Shown: piece after piece, positions 17,941 through 25,623 of the stretch
Layout: the number at the start of each line of letters is the position of its first letter
Numbering within the stretch: position 1 is the first letter of the stretch
From: VRUE01 sp036266075
GTDB taxonomy: Bacteria; Actinomycetota; Thermoleophilia; Solirubrobacterales; 70-9
Direction: 5' to 3'
Assembly (NCBI GenBank): GCA_036266075.1
Contig: DATANV010000016.1
Span: forward strand, 1-64,000
Length of the DNA: 64,000 nucleotides
Translations under genes and position numbers: made by a program
Notes under the pieces: generated by a model
Told to the model about the DNA's origin: nothing
The model's input: the letters and a program-made list of their open reading frames with translations, nothing else
The model's database searches: none

Positions 17941-19548
17941 ATGCCACAAGAAACTGATTCCGCCACCGCCACATCCGTAGAGCAACCCGACCTCGCCGCA
18001 GCCGCCTCTGCAGTCGAGACCGCCGGCTCGGTTGTCGAAGACGGCTTCAAGCATCTCGCCACGGACGGCGACATCGAAGCCGACCAGGTCGCCGCCTACG
18101 ACCTGGCGCACGCCGCAGCGGCGGTCGAGAACGCTCGGGCCGTCCTCGACTACGGAGAGAGCGGGGACGAGGAGGCCCGCATTGCATGCGCCTTCGTCGC
18201 CGATGCCATCCATGACGTTGCCACCCGGCTCATGGGTCGCGAGCAGGAGTGGGGCACCGAAATGGGGGCTCTCGACTCTGCACTCGCCTTTGCACGCCCC
18301 TATCGCTCCCCGGAGTTCCTCTCGGAGCTCTGCGGGATCCAGGGGCCGCGCCACCTCGACAACGACTTCGTGATGGTGCAGGACACCTTCCGGCGCTTCG
18401 CGGAGGAGCGGATCCGTCCGATCGCCGAGGAGATCCACCGCAACAACGAGGACATTCCCGAGGAGATCATCGAAGGGCTGTCTGAGATCGGGACGTTCGG
18501 CGTCTCGATTCCCGAGGAGTACGACGGCTTCGCAGCTGAAGGCGAGGGCGAGTATCTCTCGATGGTTGCTGCGACCGAGGAGCTCTCGCGCGGCTCGCTC
18601 GGCGTTGGCGGCTCGCTGATCACCCGGCCCGAGATCCTCGCGCGGGCGCTTTTGGCAGGCGGCACCGAGGAGCAAAAGCAGGAGTGGCTGCCGCGCATGG
18701 CCAGCGGTGAGCTGATGGTCGCGATCGCCGTGACGGAGCCCGATTATGGGTCCGACGTCGCCTCGCTGAGGACCACGGCCACCCGGGACGGAGATGGTTG
18801 GCGGATCAGCGGCGTCAAGACCTGGTGCACCTTTGGCGCCAGGGCAGATGTGTTCATGCTGCTAGCGCGGACCGACCCGGATCGCTCGAAGGGCCACAAG
18901 GGGCTTTCGCTCTTCATCGTCCCGAAGGAGCGCGGCGCCGGTCACGGCTTCGAGCTCAGTCAAGAGGAGGGCGGCAAGATGGAGGGCCGCGCAATCGACA
19001 CGATCGGCTACCGCGGGATGCACTCCTACGAGGTTGCGTTCGACAACTGGTACGTCCCTGCGGAAAACCTGATCGGCGGCGAGGAGGGACTCGGTCGAGG
19101 CTTCTACCTCCAGATGGCGGGTTTCGAGAACGGACGCATCCAGACCGCAGCGCGCGCAGTGGGTGTGATGCAGGCCGCGTACGAGGCCGCCTACGACTAC
19201 GCGTCGGAGCGCAAGGTCTTCGGCAAGCCGATCATCGCGTTCCAGCTCACCCGCGCAAAGTTGGCCCGGATGGCGGTGATCATCCAGGCCAGTCGCCAGT
19301 TCGCCTATCGCGTGGCCCGTCTGATGGCGCAGGGCGATGGGGCGATGGAGGCCTCGATGGTCAAGGCCTACGTGTGCCGGGCCGCAGAGTGGGTGACCCG
19401 CGAGGCGATGCAGATCCATGGCGGCATGGGCTACGCCGAGGAGTTCCCGGTCAGCCGCTACTACGTGGATGCCCGGGTGCTGTCGATCTTCGAGGGCGCG
19501 GACGAGATCCTTGCGCTCAAGGTCATCGCTCGGCGGCTTGCTCAGTGA
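17941..19548 (+). CDS. Long acyl-CoA dehydrogenase, methylsuccinyl-CoA dehydrogenase-like
   Basis: 535 aa from ATG 17941; a TATTGT box lies 8 nt upstream, so the mRNA may be leaderless. The flavoprotein core runs from about 140 to the end (AVTEPDYGSDVASL, KTWCTFGARAD, QIHGGMGYAEEFPVSRYYVD, FEGADEIL). It carries a 130-residue helical N-terminal extension absent from ordinary 380-aa acyl-CoA dehydrogenases. I associate this length and domain with (2S)-methylsuccinyl-CoA dehydrogenase of the ethylmalonyl-CoA pathway. No other pathway gene is nearby, so the substrate remains tentative. It stands alone. Confidence 0.75.
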   Translation: MPQETDSATATSVEQPDLAAAASAVETAGSVVEDGFKHLATDGDIEADQVAAYDLAHAAAAVENARAVLDYGESGDEEARIACAFVADAIHDVATRLMGREQEWGTEMGALDSALAFARPYRSPEFLSELCGIQGPRHLDNDFVMVQDTFRRFAEERIRPIAEEIHRNNEDIPEEIIEGLSEIGTFGVSIPEEYDGFAAEGEGEYLSMVAATEELSRGSLGVGGSLITRPEILARALLAGGTEEQKQEWLPRMASGELMVAIAVTEPDYGSDVASLRTTATRDGDGWRISGVKTWCTFGARADVFMLLARTDPDRSKGHKGLSLFIVPKERGAGHGFELSQEEGGKMEGRAIDTIGYRGMHSYEVAFDNWYVPAENLIGGEEGLGRGFYLQMAGFENGRIQTAARAVGVMQAAYEAAYDYASERKVFGKPIIAFQLTRAKLARMAVIIQASRQFAYRVARLMAQGDGAMEASMVKAYVCRAAEWVTREAMQIHGGMGYAEEFPVSRYYVDARVLSIFEGADEILALKVIARRLAQ

Positions 19549-19664
19549 CCGGCGTGGCAGCAGTGAGAGCACGAGGCGGATGAAGATCTCGCGGCCGGTC
19601 GGGCACGCCGCGAGGGCGACGGGCGGCTCCTGGTGTTGTCGGATCGCTGCCCTACATAGTGCCC

Positions 19665-19670
19665 TATACT
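19665..19670 (+). promoter_or_regulatory. TATACT -10 box for vapBC, leaderless spacing
   Basis: TATACT ends 7 nt before the vapB ATG, which would put the transcript 5' end at or next to the start codon. It overlaps a small dyad (ATAG-TGCC-CTAT), a likely operator for the VapBC complex. No good -35 box is visible at 17 nt. Confidence 0.5.
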
Positions 19671-19677
19671 GGTTTTC

Positions 19678-19914
19678 ATGCGCAAGACCAGCATCTACTT
19701 AGATGACGAGCTGGCGGATCGCCTCGCCCGTCTGGCCCGTGCGGAGGGTCGCCCACAGGCGGAGATCGTCCGCGAGGCGATTTCCTGCTACCGGCCTGCG
19801 CCCAAGCGGGATCGGAACTTCGCTCTCGCTGGCAACTTCGAGCGCATTGATGCCGATCCTCGGCCGATCTCAGAGATCCCCGAGGACGAGTTGATGCGCG
19901 GCTTCGGCGAGTGA
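19678..19914 (+). CDS. vapB: Ribbon-helix-helix antitoxin
   Basis: A 78-aa CopG/RHH protein: MRKTSIYLDDELADRLARLA forms the strand and first helix of the DNA-binding half, and RPQAEIVREAI the second helix. The C-terminal 35 residues (RDRNFALAGNFERI and an acidic end) would wrap the toxin. No Shine-Dalgarno site; the TATACT box 7 nt upstream suggests leaderless translation. It overlaps vapC by 4 nt, the usual coupling of such modules. Confidence 0.9.
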   Translation: MRKTSIYLDDELADRLARLARAEGRPQAEIVREAISCYRPAPKRDRNFALAGNFERIDADPRPISEIPEDELMRGFGE

Positions 19915-20333
19915 CGCTCGTCCTCGACGCGGCGCCGCTGGTGGCGATGGCCGACGCCAAGGAGCCTCGGCTCGAGGCTCTGCTGAGGATCCGTGACGAG
20001 GAGGAGGGTCAGCTGGTCCTGCCGGCACCGGTCGCGGCCGAGGTCGACTACCTGCTCGGCGTCCGCTTCGGCGAAGCGGCCCGGCGCGCCTTCCTCAGCG
20101 ATCTGGCCGCCCGCTGTTATGACGTCGCGTGCCTGGAAGCCGACGATTACCGTGCGGTCTCCGAGCTCGACATCCGCTACTCCGATCTCCGCCTCGGTCT
20201 CGCCGATTGCTCGATTGCGGTTCTCGCGGAGCGCTACAAAACCCGACATCTGCTCAGCTTCGACGAGCGGCATTTCCGGGCCGTTGCGCCACTTCAGGGC
20301 GGGTCATTCGAGTTGCTGCCGGCGGATTCCTAG
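19911..20333 (+). CDS. vapC: PIN-domain toxin, VapC family
   Basis: A 140-aa PIN-domain ribonuclease; GTG 19911 overlaps the vapB stop. Conserved acidic residues are in place: LVLDAAPLVA, VAAEVDYLL, GLADCSIAVLAERY and SFDERHF. The predicted action is cleavage of tRNA or rRNA when not bound by VapB. This variant has a DAAPLVA rather than DTSALVA start, which is common in actinobacteria. The module is complete and looks functional. Confidence 0.9.
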   Translation: MTLVLDAAPLVAMADAKEPRLEALLRIRDEEEGQLVLPAPVAAEVDYLLGVRFGEAARRAFLSDLAARCYDVACLEADDYRAVSELDIRYSDLRLGLADCSIAVLAERYKTRHLLSFDERHFRAVAPLQGGSFELLPADS

Positions 20334-20445
20334 CCGCGCTCGTCGCCGTCGGCACCTTCACCAGACGCGCCGAATCGCCGTATTCGAACCGGTCATGGCG
20401 ATTTCGGGCACTTCTGATCGGAGGTGCTCGGCGTCGCGAAACGAT

Positions 20446-20733
20446 TCAGGCGAGCGTTCGCTCGAGCTTCACCTCGCACATGTCCACTGACGCTCGGGTG
20501 CCGGGCGTCTCGGAGGGATCCATCGCACTGAACACTTGAGCCCCCGCCTGCATGTCCTCCGCGCTCTCGAAGTACTGAAGGACCACTGCCGTGTCCTGTG
20601 AGCCATCGAACAAGATCTTGAGGCCCTTGGCAGGCACGCCGGGGGGTGGCCCGTCGGACTCCTCGATGCGGGCAAGGAGCTCCTGTATCCGCTCGGTAGA
20701 AACGTCGGTGAACCTGACGACGCGTACATACAT
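20446..20733 (-). CDS. Small alpha/beta-barrel (ABM-like) protein
   Basis: 95 aa from ATG 20733, preceded by GAGGAGG. It starts MYVRVVRFTDVSTERIQELL and has a second strand VVLQYFESAEDMQAGAQVF, the pattern of dimeric alpha/beta-barrel proteins of the antibiotic-biosynthesis-monooxygenase type. Such proteins are monooxygenases, haem-related enzymes or merely stress-linked; no catalytic residue can be assigned. A longer upstream frame exists but lacks coding character and a ribosome binding site. Confidence 0.7.
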   Translation of the reverse strand: MYVRVVRFTDVSTERIQELLARIEESDGPPPGVPAKGLKILFDGSQDTAVVLQYFESAEDMQAGAQVFSAMDPSETPGTRASVDMCEVKLERTLA

Positions 20734-20880
20734 GACGGCATCCTCCTCGGTTTGTCTTGGGATATCGACCATAGTCGGTTCCTCTGACCTGCGGGCCGAT
20801 CGAACCGTCTCTCTTGGTTTCGGGCACTCCTGGCTGGGGTCGCCGATCTGATGCGTCAAGCGCCGTGGTGCCAGGTTCGA

Positions 20881-21048
20881 TCTACCCCGGCTAACGCTGA
20901 GTGGGTCGACGAGGAAGTCCACGTCGACCGGGGACTGGCCAGCAGTCGCAAGCCCGACGATCTCGAGGCGTTCAGCATGAAGATCATCGAGGAGTTCGCC
21001 GAGGGCGTGCACGAGGGGCAGCGCGAGGCGACCTTGGCCAGCGCTTAG
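20881..21048 (+). pseudogene. C-terminal relic of a DJ-1/PfpI-family protein
   Basis: The frame reads AEWVDEEVHVDRGLASSRKP, then DDLEAFSMKIIEEFAEG, which matches my memory of the last 50 residues of PfpI-type intracellular proteases or glyoxalases (E-W-V-D-E-E-V-V-V-D, then T-S-R-K-P-D-D-L). The upstream sequence has nothing of the alpha/beta domain or the nucleophile Cys, so only the tail survives. The open frame can be entered at ATG 20851 but a stable product is doubtful. Confidence 0.6.
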
Positions 21049-21095
21049 CTCGTCCCTCGTCGGGTATGGGCTAGCCAAACGAAAGGAGCTAGCCC

Positions 21096-21434
21096 ATGCC
21101 CCCTCGTGGAGTGAAGAAAGGTACGAAACGAGCTCGCCAGTACGAGCACATCAAGAAGAGCGAGAAGGAATCGGGACGGTCGGAGAGCCGGGCGGAGGAG
21201 ATTGCGGCGCGTGCCGTCAACAAGGAAAAGGCGCGGTCGGGTGAATCCAAAACGTCCTCGCGCAGCTCGACCCGCGGCCGCTCGGCGAGCAGTCGTGGCG
21301 GTAAGCGCTCGGGCAGCGGACCTGGGGGTCGCACCCGCGAGCAGCTCTACAACGACGCAAAGAAGCTGGGCATCGAGGGTCGCTCGAAGATGAGCAAGAA
21401 AGACCTCCAGCGCGCTGTTGCGGGAGCGAGCTGA
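21096..21434 (+). CDS. Basic protein with Rho N-terminal-like motif (plasmid stabilisation-type)
   Basis: 112 aa from ATG 21096, with AAAGGAG upstream. It opens MPPRGVKKGTKRARQYEHIK and continues EEIAARAVNKEKARSGESK, a combination often labelled plasmid stabilisation protein. A Ser/Arg/Gly-rich linker leads to a C-terminal Rho_N/SAP-like helix pair (TREQLYNDAKKLGIEGRS, then KDLQRAV). It likely binds nucleic acid. The gene 6 nt downstream is on the same strand. Confidence 0.8.
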   Translation: MPPRGVKKGTKRARQYEHIKKSEKESGRSESRAEEIAARAVNKEKARSGESKTSSRSSTRGRSASSRGGKRSGSGPGGRTREQLYNDAKKLGIEGRSKMSKKDLQRAVAGAS

Positions 21435-21439
21435 GAACG

Positions 21440-22255
21440 ATGGCTCGTCGTGTTGTTGCTGTCATCGCCGATCCGATCAGCGGGTCTGAGGCAATGGAGC
21501 AGCTGCGCTCCGCGGCTGACGGCGAGAAAGTGGATTTGCGACTCATAGCGGCGCCGGTCGAGGCGAGCCCGCTGCGCCACACTCTCGGGGATATCGACGG
21601 GCCAAAACGCGAGGCAAGCGAAAGGCTCCAGGCATCGCTCGACAGCCTGCGCGACGCAGGGCTCAATGCGCGCGGCGAGGTCGGCGATCCCGATCCGATC
21701 CAAGCCGCTCAAGACGCACTGCTCGAGGCTCCCGCCGACGAGGTCGTGATTTTCGAGCGCGAGGCATCGGAGTCGCGCTGGTTCGAAGGCGATCTGACCG
21801 AGCGGGCGGAGGAAGCGATCGAGCCGCCGCTGCGAATCGTCAAGCTCGCATCGCCCGTCGGGAATGGCTCCCCAAGCCACGTCGTCGATGTTGAGGAAGC
21901 GCCGCGAGGAACGGTTGACCACGAAGCCGTGCACGAGGTCGGCTCCGTTTATCTGCCAGGTCTCTCGAGGGCGGACTTCGCGGGTATGTGCGCCGGCGTG
22001 GTCGGAACCATCGTCGCAATCGTGCTTGCGGCGGCGGTCAGCGCTGAGTCGGGCGGCCCCCCGAGCGGCTGGAAGGCCGTCGCGATCGGCGCTGCGATCG
22101 CCGTCGCCTTGGTCAACATGGCCCACGTTGTCGGGCTGCTACTGATGGAGAGTGTGCGCTATCGCGGGGGCTTTGCGCGCTTCTTTCGCACCCTCTCCTT
22201 GGTTGGCACCCCGGCGGCGGTTCTCCTCAACCTGATCATCCTGCTGTCCTCCTAG
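21440..22255 (+). CDS. Predicted membrane protein with USP-like N-terminal domain
   Basis: 271 aa. Residues 1-120 form an alpha/beta domain (RRVVAVIADPISGSEAMEQL, DEVVIFERE) similar in layout to universal-stress proteins. The region 170-265 has three transmembrane helices (GMCAGVVGTIVAIVLAAAV, VAIGAAIAVALVNMAHVVGL, SLVGTPAAVLLNLIILL). I do not recognise a named family. Its neighbours are small stress-type genes, so a stress role is plausible but inferred. Confidence 0.65.
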   Translation: MARRVVAVIADPISGSEAMEQLRSAADGEKVDLRLIAAPVEASPLRHTLGDIDGPKREASERLQASLDSLRDAGLNARGEVGDPDPIQAAQDALLEAPADEVVIFEREASESRWFEGDLTERAEEAIEPPLRIVKLASPVGNGSPSHVVDVEEAPRGTVDHEAVHEVGSVYLPGLSRADFAGMCAGVVGTIVAIVLAAAVSAESGGPPSGWKAVAIGAAIAVALVNMAHVVGLLLMESVRYRGGFARFFRTLSLVGTPAAVLLNLIILLSS

Positions 22256-22324
22256 CCCGTTGCCGAGACCGCTGTCGCGTGCGAGCCTTGCGAGCCTCAG
22301 GCAATCCTTGAGCGACGATGTAGA

Positions 22325-22513
22325 TCAGGTTTTGCGCTCGAGGTCGGTCACTTCGTCCGCCTTCTCGTCGGCCTTCTCCTGAGCGCGGTCGAGCTCCTCC
22401 TTCTTCTCGCCCTTGCGCTCCTCCCGTTTGCCCTGGCGGCGCAGAGAGGCGTCATCGGTGAGGTCGCCCGCCGCCTGCTTTGCCTTGCCGGTGATCTTGT
22501 CGAGGATTCCCAT
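22325..22513 (-). CDS. CsbD-family stress protein
   Basis: A 62-aa hydrophilic protein starting MGILDKITGKAKQAAGDLTD, the CsbD signature, followed by a Lys/Glu-rich helical tail (RREERKGEKKEELDR region). CsbD-like proteins accumulate in general stress; their mechanism is unknown. ATG 22513 has GAAAGG upstream. Confidence 0.88.
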   Translation of the reverse strand: MGILDKITGKAKQAAGDLTDDASLRRQGKREERKGEKKEELDRAQEKADEKADEVTDLERKT

Positions 22514-22650
22514 GTCAAGCCTTTCTTCGTGTACGGCTTCCCGGCTACCCCGGAAGACGGGCGGTTGAACCCGGGATAGAGGCCGCCGCGCCAGTCGTCG
22601 TACCCGAGCAGTCGATCCGGACCCGATGCATACCGACCTCTAGGAGGTAT

Positions 22651-22803
22651 CTACTTCGCCCGAGCGATCGCCGCCCGCAGCTCGTCCAGGCTCTGCGGAC
22701 TATCTGCGGTCATCGTCCGCGTGTATTGGATACCAGACAGCTCGATCGTCGCTGACGAGTTCTCCTCTGATTTGACGGGGCGGCCCCTGGGGTAGCGGCA
22801 GCG
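22651..22803 (-). pseudogene. Possible start-less remnant of a small conserved protein
   Basis: On the minus strand an open frame ending at TAG 22653-22651 reads GRPVKSEENSSATIELSGIQ, then YTRTMTADSPQSLDELRAAI and ARAK. It looks like real protein with good codon bias, but no ATG, GTG or TTG opens it before an upstream stop; the only ATG lies late in the frame. It may be the tail of a decayed gene. I do not recognise it, and it could be chance. Confidence 0.3.
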
Positions 22804-22804
22804 C

Positions 22805-23100
22805 GTGGGGGAGCTACTCGCTATCTACCTCAACGACCGCCTGGCCGGAGCGACCTTGGGGGTCGAGTTGGCGCGGCGGCTGCGGACGAGCAACGACGAT
22901 CCGGAGTTCGGGCTGGCGCTTGCCGAGGTCTGCGCCGAGATCGAGGCCGATCGCGAGACGCTTAAGGCGGCGATGGATCGACTCGGACCCCACGCCAGCG
23001 ACCTGTCGGACTTCGAGCTCGGTGCATTGGCCGAGAGGGCACCGAGCAGCTGAGGCGGCTTGAGGTGTTGCATCTGAAGGCCGCTGCCCTGGCTCTGTAG
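22805..23100 (+). pseudogene. Decayed helical protein gene (frameshift plus internal deletion)
   Basis: GTG 22805 opens GELLAIYLNDRLAGATLGVE, then a helical stretch to EADRETLKAAMDRLG, the N-terminus of a roughly 160-aa helical family I recall from Thermoleophilia. The frame ends at 23053. The +1-shifted frame just before continues TEQLRRLEVLHLKAAALAL to a stop at 23100, which fits the family C-terminus. About 60 central residues are missing and one base appears lost near 23041. The intact family role is unknown. Confidence 0.55.
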
Positions 23101-23208
23101 TGGAGGGCGCGTTTTGCGCTGGCCGTGAAGGGTAGAGACGCCAAGAGGCCTCAGGGAGCGGTCCCGCTCACTCCTCGCCAATTCCGCACCCACATCTAGG
23201 AGGCCGGC

Positions 23209-24111
23209 TTGCTCGTCACTCTCAAACGGACCCTGGGGGGGTTTCGGGAGGGCAACCTCACCGATTGGGCCGCCGCGCTCACCTACTACGGGCTGCTCTC
23301 GCTCTTCCCGGCCCTGATCGCGGTCATCTCGGTGATCGGCTTGGTCGGCGATCCACAGAGCACCACCCGGAGCCTGACGGAAATCGTCACCGAAATCGGG
23401 CCGCAGTCAGCGGCCGAAACCTTCTCGGGCCCGATCGAATCGATCGCCTCCAACCAGAGCGCCGCCGGCCTTGCGTTCGTGCTCGGGCTCGCGGTCGCGC
23501 TGTGGTCAGCCTCCGGCTACATCGGCGCCTTCATCCGCGCCTCCAACGTGATCTATGAGGTCCCCGAGGGCAGGAAGTTCTGGAAGCTGCGGCCGCTGCA
23601 ACTGCTGATCACTCTGATCATGGTCCTGGCGCTGGCCGCGCTCGCCCTGGCATTGGTCCTAACCGGGCCGATCGTCGGGGCGGTCGCCGACCCGCTTGGA
23701 ATCGGCAGCACCGCGGTCGATATCTGGAACGTGGCTAAGTGGCCGGTGATGGCGGCGATCTTCGTGCTGATGATCGATCTCCTCTACTACGCCTCGCCGA
23801 ACGCCAAGCTGCGCGGCTTCCGCTGGATGACGCCTGGCGCGGTGGTGGCGCTGGTTGCCTGGGCTCTTACCTCGGCTGCCTTCGCCTTCTATGTCGCCAA
23901 CTTCGGCTCATACGACAAGACCTATGGGACGCTTGGCGGGCTGGTCGCTCTGCTCGTCTGGTTTTGGATCAGCAACCTGGCGATCCTCTTCGGTCACCAG
24001 CTGAACGCCGAGCGCGAGCGCAGCCTCGAGATCGCAGAAGGCGATCCGCATGCCGAGCGCGCGATCCAGCTTGAGCCCCGCGAGGAGTCGCGAGACCAAG
24101 CGACGAGTTAA
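23209..24111 (+). CDS. YihY/BrkB-family membrane protein
   Basis: 300 aa from TTG 23209, with AGGAGG 5 nt upstream. It has six hydrophobic segments in the YihY layout: LTDWAAALTYYGLLSLFPAL near residue 20, LWSASGYIGAFIRA (about 105), and YGTLGGLVALLVWFWISNLA near 245 with HQLNAERER after it. The family was once called ribonuclease BN; members are now seen as inner-membrane transport or envelope proteins of unknown substrate. The C-terminal tail is acidic. Confidence 0.9.
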   Translation: MLVTLKRTLGGFREGNLTDWAAALTYYGLLSLFPALIAVISVIGLVGDPQSTTRSLTEIVTEIGPQSAAETFSGPIESIASNQSAAGLAFVLGLAVALWSASGYIGAFIRASNVIYEVPEGRKFWKLRPLQLLITLIMVLALAALALALVLTGPIVGAVADPLGIGSTAVDIWNVAKWPVMAAIFVLMIDLLYYASPNAKLRGFRWMTPGAVVALVAWALTSAAFAFYVANFGSYDKTYGTLGGLVALLVWFWISNLAILFGHQLNAERERSLEIAEGDPHAERAIQLEPREESRDQATS

Positions 24112-24222
24112 GAACGACCCAGGAGAGCGGGCCGCTGCCCTATCCGGCTGGCTGGAGTTCTGTAACTGGCGCAGACCGCACCCCCTGAGGTTTCCAGCAG
24201 CCCCGGCTCCCGCGAGCCAAAG

Positions 24223-24894
24223 TCACCGCTCGCCGACGAGGGCGAGGGTGAAGCCGTCGTAGCCCTTAGAGCCGACGGTCTGGATCGTCGTCGCGCTTAC
24301 CCGGGGGTCGGCGGCGATCTGCTCGTGGAGCCGTCGCTGCGCCGCAGGCGTGGGATCGTCGCTGTCGGCTTCGGCGAGGGTGCCGCCGCGGACGACGTTG
24401 TCGGCGACAATCAGGCTGCCGGCGCGGGAGCGGTCGAGCGACCAGGCGAAGTAGTCCGGGGTATTGACCTTGTCGGCGTCGATGAAAGTCAGGTCGAACG
24501 GGCCGACGTTTTCGGCCTCGAGGCCGGGCAGCAGATCGAGCGCTGTCCCGACGCGCAGGTCGACGAGTCCACCCAACCCGGCGCGGTCGACATTCCGGCG
24601 CGCGATCTCGGCATTGCGCGGCTCCGCCTCGAGCGTGAGCAGGCGGCCCCCGGGCGGAAGCGCCCGCGCCAGCCAGATCGTGCTGTAGCCGCCCAGCGTG
24701 CCGAACTCCAGGATGCTCGTGGCGCCGATTGCCCCTGCCAGCAGGTACAGCAGCTTGCCCTGCGGCGGCGAGACCTGGATCGAGGGCAGCCCCGCCTCTT
24801 CGCTGGCGTGGACCGCCGCCTCCAGCGCCTCGTCGTCCCCGGCGAGCGTCGCGGCGATGTACTCGTCGACGGCAGACCAGATCGCTTCGGTCAC
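24223..24894 (-). CDS. O-methyltransferase (caffeoyl-CoA O-methyltransferase-like)
   Basis: 223 aa, GTG start at 24894. It is a class I SAM methyltransferase of the methyltransf_3 family: SILEFGTLGGYSTIWLARAL (motif I), TLEAEPRNAEIARRNV, then FDLTFIDADKVNTPDYFAW, where the Asp residues bind the catalytic divalent metal, and SLIVADNVVRGG. The substrate is probably a catechol-like phenolic or a similar diol. Gene length is normal. It stands convergent to yihY. Confidence 0.9.
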   Translation of the reverse strand: MTEAIWSAVDEYIAATLAGDDEALEAAVHASEEAGLPSIQVSPPQGKLLYLLAGAIGATSILEFGTLGGYSTIWLARALPPGGRLLTLEAEPRNAEIARRNVDRAGLGGLVDLRVGTALDLLPGLEAENVGPFDLTFIDADKVNTPDYFAWSLDRSRAGSLIVADNVVRGGTLAEADSDDPTPAAQRRLHEQIAADPRVSATTIQTVGSKGYDGFTLALVGER

Positions 24895-24964
24895 GCCCGG
24901 TGTGTATCACCGGGCCAATGCCCGCCGCGCCGCCGTCTCGCCGCTACGCTTAGCCGGCCAACCC

Positions 24965-25035
24965 GGCGCCTTGGCGGAGTGGCTACGCAGCGGCCTGCAA
25001 AGCCGTTTACGCCGGTTCGATTCCGGCAGGCGCCT
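24965..25035 (+). tRNA. tRNA-Cys (anticodon GCA)
   Basis: 71 nt with acceptor GGCGCCT/AGGCGCC and discriminator T. The D arm has the type I cysteine form. The anticodon stem GCGGC/GCCGT closes loop CTGCAAA (anticodon GCA), and the T arm is GCCGG-TTCGATT-CCGGC. CCA is not encoded. Confidence 0.93.
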
Positions 25036-25083
25036 CTGCGGCGATGCCTGGCTCCGCTCGATGGACCGGGCTCGAGCACGGAA

Positions 25084-25103
25084 AAGGGCCCCGAAGGGCC
25101 CTT
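25084..25103 (+). terminator. Hairpin downstream of tRNA-Cys
   Basis: A perfect 8-bp stem AAGGGCCC-CGAA-GGGCCCTT lies 48 nt after tRNA-Cys. No T-run follows, so termination may rely on the GC-rich stem alone. Confidence 0.5.
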
Positions 25104-25309
25104 GGATTCCGAAGGACGTGCCGCCGGCTGGTTCTTTTCGCCGGCTCGTCGGTCCTCAAGTCTTGAAGTCTCCGCCGCTGCAGTTGTTGCGGCTTCGGTC
25201 TGTAAACACCGCGTGCGTTGGAAAGTTGCACGCTCTGCATCGACGCTTGCAGCACCGAACTTGAGTACCAGCGTGGCACCCTTGGAGCGCTGCTAGATTC
25301 AGTGCCCCA

Positions 25310-25382
25310 GGGCGCATAGCTCAGTTGGGAGAGCGCCGCCTCGACAAGGCGGAGGTCGCTGGTTCGAGCCCAGCTGTGCCCA
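25310..25382 (+). tRNA. tRNA-Val (anticodon GAC) with C33
   Basis: 73 nt: acceptor GGGCGCA/TGTGCCC with one G-T pair, discriminator A, D arm GCTC-AGTTGGGA-GAGC, anticodon stem CCGCC/GGCGG, loop TCGACAA and T arm GCTGG-TTCGAGC-CCAGC. Loop position 34-36 is GAC (valine). Position 33, almost always T in bacterial elongator tRNAs, is C here. CCA is not encoded. Otherwise the fold is complete and looks functional. Confidence 0.88.
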
Positions 25383-25623
25383 TTCTCGATTTCCTCGGCT
25401 TGGCCCTCGGTGTGGCCGTTCGCATAGGTGGGTATGGCGCGCAGGACGACAGCCGGACCCGAGGGCTTCAACGCACGAACTTCCGGGTTCGTCGATGCTG
25501 TCGCCCCGCGCGCTCAACTCGAAGGTATACGAGTGGTGAGTGAGATGTGTTGCAAACTCATTTGTTTGCGGTACTGAACTCGTCCGCTGCTGGGTGGGAT
25601 GGGTCGTCTAGGCTCGCCGCCCA

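Noticed and set aside
20340..20440. Possible tRNA on the minus strand (TTCGAATACGG-like loop near 20380)
   Set aside because: The T-arm-like stem does not pair properly and no acceptor or anticodon arm can be placed.
20734..21078. N-terminal extension of the ABM-like protein
   Set aside because: The frame is open but lacks coding character, overlaps the PfpI relic, and a GAGGAGG site marks the internal ATG 20733 as the start.
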